Assembly: GCA_049671305.1 (NCBI GenBank)
Contig: JBATUR010000017.1
Location: 124,001-188,000 of the forward strand
Reading direction: 5' to 3'
Source of the DNA: CADCTM01 sp049671305
GTDB taxonomy: Bacteria; Cyanobacteriota; Cyanobacteriia; Cyanobacteriales; Coleofasciculaceae
Length of the DNA: 64,000 nt
Below, in pieces: positions 25,378-33,323 of the stretch. The stretch's first letter is position 1. The number at the start of each line of letters is the position of its first letter. The notes under the pieces are model-generated. The model searched no databases. It saw only the letters and a list, made by a program, of their open reading frames with translations, and was not told where the DNA came from. The translations under genes and the position numbers were made by a program.

Positions 25378-26003
25378 ATTTCAGCTTCTTTTGCTAACGC
25401 ATTAACCGCAGCGGTTGCCATTGCACTGCCACCTCGCCGCCCATGTAGTGTAATAAATGGTACACCCTGACTGTTAGCCGCGAGTTCAATTTTTGATTGA
25501 GCTGTGCCAACAAAGCCGACAGGGAAACCTAAAATTAAAGCAGGTTTTGGTGCGCCTGTGTCTAATAATTCCAATAAACGAAACAAAGCAGTTGGCGCAT
25601 TACCAATTGCCACAACTGCCCCTTCTAAATAATCGTGCCACAATTCCAAAGCCGCAGCCGATCGCGTTGTTGCCAATTTTTTTGCTAAATCAGGTACATC
25701 GGGATGTTGCAGTGTACAAATTATCGCATTATCCGCAGGTATTCGCGATCGCGTTATGCCTTGCGCCACCATTTGAGCATCACATAAAATAGGCGCACCT
25801 GCTTTTAAGGCATTTCGTCCAATTGTTGCCGCTTGCGGTGATGCTGCCAAATCTGTAACAATATCTGTCATGCCACAACTATGAATTAGCCTTACTGCCA
25901 CTGTTTCTAAATCTGCTGGCAAAATGGATAAATTCGCTTCAGCACGAATCATCGCAAAGGATTTACGGTAAATTTCGGCACCATCTCGGATATAATCAAT
26001 CAT
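25374..26003 (-). CDS. cobH: Precorrin-8X methylmutase
   Basis: CobH/CbiC moves the C11 methyl to C12, giving hydrogenobyrinate or its cobalt form. The 209-residue protein has the family motifs RLIHSCGMTDIV (about 37-48, with the catalytic His), GAPILCDAQMVAQGITR, AIGNAPTALFRLLEL and LILGFPVGFVGTAQSK. Length is normal. It overlaps cobI and cobG by four bases on each side. Confidence 0.96.
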   Translation of the reverse strand: MIDYIRDGAEIYRKSFAMIRAEANLSILPADLETVAVRLIHSCGMTDIVTDLAASPQAATIGRNALKAGAPILCDAQMVAQGITRSRIPADNAIICTLQHPDVPDLAKKLATTRSAAALELWHDYLEGAVVAIGNAPTALFRLLELLDTGAPKPALILGFPVGFVGTAQSKIELAANSQGVPFITLHGRRGGSAMATAAVNALAKEAEI

Positions 26004-27439
26004 CTCAAATCCCTTGACACTGGGCTACCATAAGCTAGCCACTGTTGTAACTGAGTAAGATTTTGGTTATTGATAAATTCCTGAAAAGACTGATTTGAGA
26101 TTCGCTTTTCTTGATATATTTTCAACAACTGCTCAATTAATCCAGGTATTTGATCTGCACTTACTGAGTGTAGGATTTTTCGCCCAAAAGACGACTCACC
26201 ACTACCAACATAAATATCATAAATATTCTCCATTTCCTGACTTCCCACTAAAGCAATATCACTTTGATGATGTTGGGCACAGGATTTTTCACAACCACTG
26301 ATATGAATATTAATCGGTTGATCTAATGATAAGCGTTGCCTTAAATTGCTAACCAAAGCTAATCCATCACTTTGAGTATCCGACGTTGCCTTAGCACAAC
26401 CTTTACTACCCGCACAAGCAACCAAACTACTCTCTAAACGATTGGCATCCCAGTGGTATCCTAGTTTAACAAGGCATTGCTGTAATTCGGGCAGTTGCGA
26501 GTCAGGAAGATCAGAAATTAATAAATTTTGCCACGGCGTCAGTCGTATTGTGCCACTGCCGTAGGTTTGTGCTAAATTGGCTAATTCCCTTAGTTGCTGA
26601 GATTTTAGTCTTCCAAGTGGTAAGGCAATGCCAATATAGGAAAAACCGGGCTGATGCTGCTGATGGATGCCTAAATGTTTGTAATTTTGCTCATTTTGTG
26701 GTAGGGAATCAGTTGCTCTAAGCAAAGGCGACTCTAGATACTGCTCAACTTTTTCTAAATAAGCTGCAACTCCCCAGTCAGCAAGCAAATCTCGCAAACG
26801 TGGTTTACGTTGAGATGGAGGCGTTTGAGAGCAATATTGCCAATACACTTGAGTTAGGGCAGCTAAGACTGAGAGATAATTGGTTGAAATGACAACACCT
26901 GTATCAAAATTTTTTGCCTCTAAATTTAAATATAAACGGAAGCTGAATTCTGTTGTTGACGAATGTTGAGCAACTAAAGTTATATCATTATGGCGATCGC
27001 GTATAGAAACCAATTCCCCGCCATCAAAACCGACACTAAACTTAGGCGATAATGTTGCTAGTTCAGGATGCGACTGAAGATAATCATCAAAAGCTTGTAC
27101 CAAAGGACGAGTATCAACTAATTGTTGAGGATCAATACCCGCCGTCGGACTAATCATAATATTACGAATCGGGTCAACTTCTAGATGGCGTGAAGCGATG
27201 CCTAATATTTTTAGTTTATCGAAGACTTCAGGATTGAGATTTTTAGCTAATCCCCTAAGTTGTAAATTCGCCCGATTTGTCACCTGTATGTAACCCGTGG
27301 CATATTGATCAATTAAATCAGCAACAGCCATTGCTTGTGCAGAATTTAAAATCCCTCCCGGAATTCGCATTCGAGATAAAATGCCATCTTGAGCTGACGA
27401 GCCATAAAATAAACCAGGACAAGTTACTAGTAAAGGCAA
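26000..27439 (-). CDS. cobG: Precorrin-3B synthase (CobG-like)
   Basis: A 479-residue sirohaem/[4Fe-4S] protein of the nitrite/sulfite reductase family. CobG uses oxygen to make precorrin-3B in the aerobic B12 route. Cluster ligands are visible as CAGSKGCAKA (about 351-360) and SGCEKSCAQHH (about 390-400). The N-terminal ferredoxin-like half has GILSRMRIPGG (about 19-29) and TNRANLQLRG, as in CobG. It is the first gene of the operon cobG-cobH-cobI-cbiG/cobJ, with four-base overlaps throughout. No cobalamin riboswitch box was recognised upstream. A general nitrite/sulfite reductase is less likely given length and context. Confidence 0.9.
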   Translation of the reverse strand: MPLLVTCPGLFYGSSAQDGILSRMRIPGGILNSAQAMAVADLIDQYATGYIQVTNRANLQLRGLAKNLNPEVFDKLKILGIASRHLEVDPIRNIMISPTAGIDPQQLVDTRPLVQAFDDYLQSHPELATLSPKFSVGFDGGELVSIRDRHNDITLVAQHSSTTEFSFRLYLNLEAKNFDTGVVISTNYLSVLAALTQVYWQYCSQTPPSQRKPRLRDLLADWGVAAYLEKVEQYLESPLLRATDSLPQNEQNYKHLGIHQQHQPGFSYIGIALPLGRLKSQQLRELANLAQTYGSGTIRLTPWQNLLISDLPDSQLPELQQCLVKLGYHWDANRLESSLVACAGSKGCAKATSDTQSDGLALVSNLRQRLSLDQPINIHISGCEKSCAQHHQSDIALVGSQEMENIYDIYVGSGESSFGRKILHSVSADQIPGLIEQLLKIYQEKRISNQSFQEFINNQNLTQLQQWLAYGSPVSRDLR

Positions 27440-27587
27440 TCAACACACCCCTTAAAAGCGTCAGCAGTGAGTTCCAATTGTACTTTTCTTTTGAGTTTCT
27501 CGGTTTAACATAATTGGTGGCACTAAAACAATGCTAAACATGACTTATCAAGTTGATTATCGCTCATAGTAGTTTTCGGTTCTGTCT

Positions 27588-27812
27588 CTAGAGGTTAAAC
27601 AACCAATTGTAGAGTTTTTGGCTTGTGGCTTTGAGTTGAGTCTGGAACACTATCGCTAATTCCGGTTGATTTTTAGTAAATAATTGACCGAGGCTGCTGA
27701 GTGCTTTGGCTTCGGTGGGGAAGTTTTCTGTAGTGCGGACAAGAGCGATCGCTTTTTGTAAGTAAGCGTTAGTACAATTATTCAGTTGCATTCTGTGACT
27801 GCCCGATCGCAC
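27588..27812 (-). pseudogene. TPR fragment, likely remnant of a TPR/CHAT protein
   Basis: A 74-codon frame whose middle, YLQKAIALVRTT...EAKALSSLGQLFTKNQPELAIVF, is one tetratricopeptide unit of the type that fills cyanobacterial CHAT-TPR proteins. There is no second full repeat, signal peptide or CHAT domain. The fragment sits between cobG and the rifamycin-phosphotransferase gene. I read it as the debris of a larger gene; it could be a tiny real gene. Confidence 0.45.
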
Positions 27813-27890
27813 TTTACCTAGTTAGTTTTGGCAGGAAAGGCAAAGGGAATAGAGGCTGAGGGTGTCGCGCCTGAATTCGCCAGCAATTCT

Positions 27891-30857
27891 TTATAGGATT
27901 TCTACATAGCCTTCCGTTCCATGCACCCGAATTCGTTGCCCGTCTTTGATCATTTTGGTAGCATTCTCCACTCCCACAACTGCTGGCAAGCCATATTCAC
28001 GTGCGATAACTGCTCCATGTGTCATCAGTCCACCCACTTCGGTAACAAGTCCTTTTATGGATACAAATAATGGTGTCCAGCTAGGATCAGTAAAGGAGGT
28101 GACCAATATATCTCCATCTTCCAGATCAGCATCTTCTATGTTTAAGATGACCCGTGCTCGTCCCTCTATTACTCCGGCGGAAACAGGTAGACCTACAATA
28201 GCATCGGCTGGGAGATTCTCTCGTTTGTGCTTGCTTGCAATGATTTCACCATCAGACGTGATCACCCGTGGGGGAGTTAGTTTTTCAGATAATTTATAAT
28301 CGTCTTGGCGTTTGCTGATGATTTGGTCATTCAGTTTATGGGTGAGTACGACTTCGCGAAGTTCTTCAAACGTGAGATAGTAAATATCCCCTCTTTCATG
28401 AATAACGCCCGCTGCTACGAGTTGTTCGGCTTCTTTCAGTAAAGCCTGCTTATAAACGAAATAGCGATTAATCATGGCGTATTTTGGATATTCACGATAA
28501 CCGATGAAATTCCGCATCAGGCTAATCTTTTGCTTTGTCTCCTCAGCCTTTTGCTCACCGTCCGGCAACTGCTTCAACCGTTTTAGCAGATCCTGTTCTT
28601 TTTTCAAAGCCGACTGTCGCCCTTGCTCAAATTTGCGATCATTTTCACCAGATTCAAAGTTTTTGATGTTCAGAAGAATCAGGGGAACAAGCGCCATTGG
28701 CTTCTCGCTCCAACGGGTTCTCGTAATATCAATTTCTCCGACACATCGCATTCCATACTTGCTGAGATAGGCATTGATCGCGTCCTGGGCTTCCCTACCG
28801 CCATCAAGCTGCACTAGTCCATCCAAAAAGCGATCGTCTTCTGTATGCTGTAAATAATCAACTACTTCCGGATAAGGACGAATCACATCTGCAACATCCA
28901 GCAGTTCTAGACCCATCTCCGAAGTAATATTGTTTGGCGCAGATAGAGAAAGCGTATCTGCTACGTTCTTTTCACCGAGCCACTCCATCATTTTTTCATT
29001 AATCCATGATGCAGCATTCATACCAGTCACAATTGCACCAAAACTTTGTGGATCGGACAAGCTCTGCCTCTGCTTTTGCTGGTCTTCTAGGATAAAGTCA
29101 AATAGATCCGCCCCTGACTTCGTTTTGATGGTACGCTTTAGCTCCTCAATTGAGGCTTGACTATTTTTAATTAGATTAGAAACGATCATTGGATTGTTTT
29201 CGAGTTGCGCGTGAAAATTTGGAGGGGGCGTACCTTGATTGCTTTGACCGGAACCCGGTTCTTGCTGATCATCGGCTATCAATTTTATAAAATCTCCCCG
29301 CTCTAAGAGGGTGGTCACTGCCTCTTTTACAAGCGGATCGGACTTCCCCAGGACGTTTAGTACAATGTCTCTTTTAGCAGGTGAAGCCAAATCATCTGCA
29401 ACATCAACAAACAACCTGCCGCCAGCTTGATACATGGAGCGAGCAGCGGTCAACTGCCATAAAGATATCCCTAATGGTTTCATGGCATCGGTCATCATTT
29501 GTTGATGACCGACCGATACATAGACGTGATTTTCTCGATCGTTCGCTTCAGGAATCGGGAATAGAGTAGTAATTGGACGGCTCTGGACAATATAAAACGT
29601 GTCATCAACCAAACACCATTCGATATCCTGGGGGCAGCCAAAATTTTCTACAATCTTTCTACCTATGTGCAACGCTTTGAGTCTGTTTCGCTGCAACGTG
29701 TGTTGGGAAGTTCCCGGCGAAAATTTTGCCTGAGTGTTCTCGGTCTTGCTGATCATCGAAGCAAATGCGCGGAGGGTTTCTTGTAAATCATCTCGTGTGA
29801 AATCATCCGTATCGTTAGTCTCTTTGTTCATCAGTGCAGACGCATAGTGTAATGCCCTGAGATTGTCTCGCAGCATCATATGTTGCCACGTTCCCGGTGC
29901 CAGCTTCTGCTGTGCTTTTTCAGACTTGCTGATTAGCGAAGCGATCGGTCGAAGTGCTTCCTGCAATTCGTCTGTTGTGTAGTCGCGACCGAAATGGGCT
30001 TCGATCTTTCTACCGATGCGCTCAAGCTGTAAAATCTGCTCATCCGTCAGCGCTTGCCGATTCTGCCGCTCAGGCTCAATCTCATGTTGCTTCGTACCGC
30101 CATTTTTTAGGGCATAAATCGCCAGTTTTTTGGTGGATATCTTTTTATCGAGAATCTTGCCGTTACACACTTTATAGTTATCAGCATTCACCAGTCCAGA
30201 GACCATAGCCTCACCCAGTCCGAAACTGGCATCAATCGATAACACTTTCCGATTAGAAGTGACGGGATCGGCAGTAAACAAAATGCCTGCCACCTGCGGA
30301 AAGACCATTTTCTGAACAACTACAGACAGGTAGACTTTGCGATGATCGAAGCCGTTTTGGAGGCGGTAAATGACTGCGCGATCGGTAAATAGCGATGCCC
30401 AGCACTTGCTGATATGCTGATAGATTGCCTCCTTGCCAATAATATTCAAATATGTATCCTGCTGACCTGCAAAAGAGGCTGTTGGTAAATCTTCTGCTGT
30501 GGCGCTGGATCGTATAGCATAGGCATTTTTTTCACCAAATCTAGAGAGGAGACGGGTGATCTCTTGATGAATGTCTTCAGGAATAGCTATTGCTTCGATA
30601 ACTCTGCGAATCTCACCGCTAAGTTTCCCGATTTTGTCCCAGTCTTCCACCTTTAGAAGCGATAACTGATGGATTAATTCGTTAATCGCCGACGTTTCCC
30701 CAATGATTCTTTTAAAGGCGTCCGTAGAAATGCAAAATCCATCCGGTACGTGGATTTCTTCAATCTTGGAGAGTTCCCCTAGGTTTGCGCCTTTACCTCC
30801 AACTACCGTGAGTTTTGTTTGATCAATCTCCTGAAAACCAAGCACAAATGAACTCAT
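27891..30857 (-). CDS. Rifamycin phosphotransferase-like enzyme (PEP synthase fold) with duplicated insertion
   Basis: A 988-residue protein in the order ATP-grasp domain (from residue 1), middle substrate domain (about 440-860), C-terminal swivelling His domain (about 885-988). Rifampin phosphotransferases split ATP and phosphorylate ansamycin antibiotics. Motifs are VVGGKGANLGELS (18-30), RSSATAEDLPTASFAGQQDT (116-135), FTADPVTSNR (194-203), EWCLVDDTFYIVQSRP (413-428) and the catalytic loop GGLMTHGAVIAREYGLPAVVG with His947. The family is about 865 long. The extra length is an insertion at about 291-407 of two 60-residue repeats (DELQEALR/DDLQETLR, PGTWQH/PGTSQH). It splits the cobalamin locus and has a very strong Shine-Dalgarno site. 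Natural substrate in this organism is unknown. Confidence 0.85.
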   Translation of the reverse strand: MSSFVLGFQEIDQTKLTVVGGKGANLGELSKIEEIHVPDGFCISTDAFKRIIGETSAINELIHQLSLLKVEDWDKIGKLSGEIRRVIEAIAIPEDIHQEITRLLSRFGEKNAYAIRSSATAEDLPTASFAGQQDTYLNIIGKEAIYQHISKCWASLFTDRAVIYRLQNGFDHRKVYLSVVVQKMVFPQVAGILFTADPVTSNRKVLSIDASFGLGEAMVSGLVNADNYKVCNGKILDKKISTKKLAIYALKNGGTKQHEIEPERQNRQALTDEQILQLERIGRKIEAHFGRDYTTDELQEALRPIASLISKSEKAQQKLAPGTWQHMMLRDNLRALHYASALMNKETNDTDDFTRDDLQETLRAFASMISKTENTQAKFSPGTSQHTLQRNRLKALHIGRKIVENFGCPQDIEWCLVDDTFYIVQSRPITTLFPIPEANDRENHVYVSVGHQQMMTDAMKPLGISLWQLTAARSMYQAGGRLFVDVADDLASPAKRDIVLNVLGKSDPLVKEAVTTLLERGDFIKLIADDQQEPGSGQSNQGTPPPNFHAQLENNPMIVSNLIKNSQASIEELKRTIKTKSGADLFDFILEDQQKQRQSLSDPQSFGAIVTGMNAASWINEKMMEWLGEKNVADTLSLSAPNNITSEMGLELLDVADVIRPYPEVVDYLQHTEDDRFLDGLVQLDGGREAQDAINAYLSKYGMRCVGEIDITRTRWSEKPMALVPLILLNIKNFESGENDRKFEQGRQSALKKEQDLLKRLKQLPDGEQKAEETKQKISLMRNFIGYREYPKYAMINRYFVYKQALLKEAEQLVAAGVIHERGDIYYLTFEELREVVLTHKLNDQIISKRQDDYKLSEKLTPPRVITSDGEIIASKHKRENLPADAIVGLPVSAGVIEGRARVILNIEDADLEDGDILVTSFTDPSWTPLFVSIKGLVTEVGGLMTHGAVIAREYGLPAVVGVENATKMIKDGQRIRVHGTEGYVEIL
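29637..29987 (-). repeat. Internal tandem repeat region in the rifamycin phosphotransferase gene
   Basis: Codons about 291-407 hold two copies of a 60-codon (180-base) unit. Matching landmarks are 60 residues apart: DELQEALR at 296 and DDLQETLR at 356, SLISKSEK and SMISKTEN, PGTWQH at 321 and PGTSQH at 381, LRALH and LKALH. The flanks IGRKIEAHFG (281-290) and IGRKIVENFG (398-407) also repeat, as if the insertion duplicated its target. Confidence 0.85.
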
Positions 30858-30863
30858 ATTTTT

Positions 30864-30872
30864 ACCTCCTTT
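30864..30872 (-). promoter_or_regulatory. Unusually strong ribosome binding site of the rifamycin phosphotransferase gene
   Basis: On the - strand AAAGGAGGT lies six bases before the ATG at 30857. A full-length match to the 16S tail at ideal spacing is rare among the genes of this window and typical of Firmicutes. It fixes the start codon. Confidence 0.85.
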
Positions 30873-30980
30873 GATATGATAATTTCGATGACATCCTTCG
30901 GGCTAACCAGACTTAAAAAATGGTCTTTTTCATACCTTATCCTTAAATTATTATTTTCTTTCTCAGGCACACTAATTAAG

Positions 30981-32186
30981 ATGGAACAATGGCTTTCAAT
31001 AGTAGGAATTGGCGAAGATGGCTTAAGTGGACTTGGTGAACTAGCACACTCGCTGATTGCTCAAGCAGAAGTCTTAGTTGGTGGTACACGTCATTTGGCA
31101 ATGCTACCAGCAGATGTACGAGAAAAATTAGTTTGGACAACTCCCTTAGAAACCACTATTGAACAAATTATCCAGCGACGGGGAAAGGCTGTCTGTATTT
31201 TGGCAAGTGGCGACCCGATGTGTCATGGTATTGGTGTCACTTTAAGCAAGCGCCTGCCGATAGAAGAAATGCTGATTGTACCGACAGTTTCGGCTTTTAG
31301 TCTTGCCTGTGCGCATCTTGGCTGGTCGCTGACTGAAATTGAAACTTTTAGCCTGACTAATCGCCCCACGGCTGTAGTCGCTTCAGCGCTTTATCCAGGT
31401 GCACGTTTGCTGGTTTTGAGTGCCGATAAACATAGCCCTGAAAAAGTCGCCTCGTTGTTAAGTGAACGGGGTTTTGGCAAAAGTCAGATTACAGTGTTGG
31501 AAAGGATGGGAGGTCTGCAGGAACGTCGAATTGAGGGTGTGGCTGCTACCTGGAAGGCGACGGAAGTGGCGGATTTGAATACGATCGCGATCGCTTGTGT
31601 TGCCGATCTTTCCACTCTCTCCCTGCCTCGTACTCCCGGTTTACCAGATGCTGCCTATCAACATGATGGACAACTTACCAAGCAAGAAGTACGTGCCATT
31701 ACTCTTTCTAATTTAGCACCACTGCCGGGACAATTGCTTTGGGATGTGGGGGCGGGTTGTGGTTCAATTGCCATTGAGTGGTTGCGGAGTCATCCTCGTT
31801 GTCGTGCGATCGCGATCGAGCGTCACTCAACTCGACTACAATACATTGCAAATAATGCTGTTGCCCTTGGTGTCCCACAACTACAAATTATCCCAGGCGC
31901 TGCACCATTAGCATTAAAAAATCTACCTCAACCTGATGCTATTTTCATCGGCGGCGGTGTCACCAATGATAACTTATTTGAAACTTGCTGGAAGGCATTA
32001 CCTAGCGGCAGTCGTCTGGTGATTAATGCGGTAACTTTAGAGAGTGAACAAAAAGTTTTACAATGGCACAGTCAGTATGGTGGTAGCCTGATTCGTATTA
32101 GTATTGAACGAACTAAAGCGATCGGTTCTTTTCTCGGTTGGAAGCCTTTGTCTCCTGTTACACAATGGGTAATTGTTAAGCCTTAA
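30981..32186 (+). CDS. cobL: Precorrin-6Y C5,15-methyltransferase (decarboxylating), bifunctional
   Basis: CobL (CbiE-CbiT fusion) methylates C5 and C15 and decarboxylates precorrin-6Y. The ATG at 30981 starts MEQWLSIVGIGEDGLSGL; the longer upstream frame has no family similarity. Residues 1 to about 200 are the CbiE tetrapyrrole methylase (GGTRHLAMLP, LASGDPMCHGIGVTL, VPTVSAFSLACAHLGW). From about 215 comes the CbiT Rossmann methylase (LLWDVGAGCGSIAIEW at about 245-260, DAIFIGGG). The 401-residue length is normal. It is divergent from the inserted phosphotransferase gene, on the far side of the cobalamin cluster. Confidence 0.94.
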   Translation: MEQWLSIVGIGEDGLSGLGELAHSLIAQAEVLVGGTRHLAMLPADVREKLVWTTPLETTIEQIIQRRGKAVCILASGDPMCHGIGVTLSKRLPIEEMLIVPTVSAFSLACAHLGWSLTEIETFSLTNRPTAVVASALYPGARLLVLSADKHSPEKVASLLSERGFGKSQITVLERMGGLQERRIEGVAATWKATEVADLNTIAIACVADLSTLSLPRTPGLPDAAYQHDGQLTKQEVRAITLSNLAPLPGQLLWDVGAGCGSIAIEWLRSHPRCRAIAIERHSTRLQYIANNAVALGVPQLQIIPGAAPLALKNLPQPDAIFIGGGVTNDNLFETCWKALPSGSRLVINAVTLESEQKVLQWHSQYGGSLIRISIERTKAIGSFLGWKPLSPVTQWVIVKP

Positions 32187-32301
32187 TAGGCAAATCACTC
32201 AAAAGGCTGAGTATCATTTTTTGTAGACTTGATAAGTCAGAGTTTTGCTTTCTAATAATTACAACAATTTTATCTAACTGCAATTAGGACAATTTAACAA
32301 A

Positions 32302-32793
32302 GTGTCAGAAGAACCATTACCTACATCCCAATTTCCTCCAACTAGTGAAATCGAAAGCTATTCTCTAGCTGCTACCCCTGAAAATTGGTTTGATTATCCA
32401 GTTAGGGCGCAACCTCATCATACTGATTACGCCGGAATAGTTTGGCATGGTACATATATTGCTTGGATGGAAGAAGCACGAGTTGAATGTTTACGTTCAA
32501 TTGGTGTTGATTTTGCCGACTTAGTTGCACTGGGATGTGATTTACCTGTTGTTGAACTTTCTATACGTTATCATCGCCCAATTCGTATGGGTATGTCGGC
32601 AGTTGTGAAAACACGTATGGCAGAGATGGAAGGAGTTAGAATTAATTGGGATTATCAAATTCAAGCTTTGGATGGACAAGAGTTATATTTAACTGGTCTT
32701 GTTACTTTGGTGGCTGTTGATAGAGAGAAGGGTAAAATTTTACGACAGTTGCCGACAGCAGTTAGAGATGCACTGGTAAAGCTTACTACTTAG
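32302..32793 (+). CDS. Acyl-CoA thioesterase, 4HBT hotdog family
   Basis: A 163-residue hotdog-fold protein. FDYPVRAQPHHTDYAGIVWHGTYIAWMEEARV spans the YbgC/4-hydroxybenzoyl-CoA thioesterase signature (with D42 in HTDYAG as the likely catalytic Asp), followed by LPVVELSIRYHRPIRMG. Members hydrolyse acyl- or aroyl-CoA; in cyanobacteria related proteins include DHNA-CoA thioesterase of phylloquinone synthesis, which is one possible role. The start is GTG at 32302; the first 30 residues are a variable extension. Confidence 0.85.
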   Translation: MSEEPLPTSQFPPTSEIESYSLAATPENWFDYPVRAQPHHTDYAGIVWHGTYIAWMEEARVECLRSIGVDFADLVALGCDLPVVELSIRYHRPIRMGMSAVVKTRMAEMEGVRINWDYQIQALDGQELYLTGLVTLVAVDREKGKILRQLPTAVRDALVKLTT

Positions 32794-33052
32794 ATGATGA
32801 AACTCAATTATTTTGAGGATATTAATCAATATTACGAGGAAGTTAAGCCTTATTTAATTCAACAGCAATGGTTATGCCAGTTCTTGTGTGGCGGCATTGA
32901 GTCAAATGTTGCTTAATCAAGGACGTAAATACTGTTTTTTATTTACAGATTTAACTAATCCAACATCTAATCATATTTATCAAGCAATTGGTTATCAACC
33001 AGTCGGGAATATGCATGAATATCGCTTTGAAGATGGTAACTTTGAGCGATAA
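32794..33052 (+). pseudogene. GNAT N-acetyltransferase remnant with internal deletion
   Basis: Directly after the thioesterase stop, ATG at 32794 opens MKLNYFEDINQYYEEVKPYL, the N-terminus of a GNAT-like protein, which soon runs to a stop at about 32914. In another frame the C-terminus is clear: YASSCVAALSQMLLNQGRK, then CFLFTDLTNPTSNHIYQAIGYQPV and EYRFEDGNFER with stop at 33050. The acetyl-CoA-binding middle is missing. This is a gene with a central deletion and frameshift. Confidence 0.75.
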
Positions 33053-33059
33053 TTTTCCA

Positions 33060-33089
33060 TTTTTTATAGGCTATATAACCTATAAAAAA
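33060..33089. terminator. Bidirectional A/T-flanked hairpin
   Basis: TTTTTTATAGG (33060-33070) and CCTATAAAAAA (33079-33089) are perfect inverted repeats with an 8-base loop. The A and T runs at each arm make it a likely terminator after the thioesterase and decayed GNAT gene. Confidence 0.65.
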
Positions 33090-33323
33090 ATGACAACTTG
33101 AGAAGAAAAGACAAATCTCTCTAAAGACAGATGTTGGGAATTTGGGACTCAATTACTAATATGATGGCATTCTTAATGCGTTTATACCAACTGCAAGCTT
33201 GCTATCCTGCAGCTTAAGTTATCAGTCAAAAGGTTATCGCTCAGTCGTTTATTACTCTGTTTTTCATAACCAACAAACTAACTGCTTCAGGCATTACTGT
33301 TATCCAAGACACAGGAATTTAGT

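Noticed and set aside
27440..27587. Cobalamin riboswitch ahead of cobG
   Set aside because: I looked for the B12-box and found no convincing match on the - strand; a covariance search would be decisive.
30876..30980. Extended start of cobL
   Set aside because: The upstream 35 codons are not CobL-like and lie in the promoter gap shared with the phosphotransferase gene.
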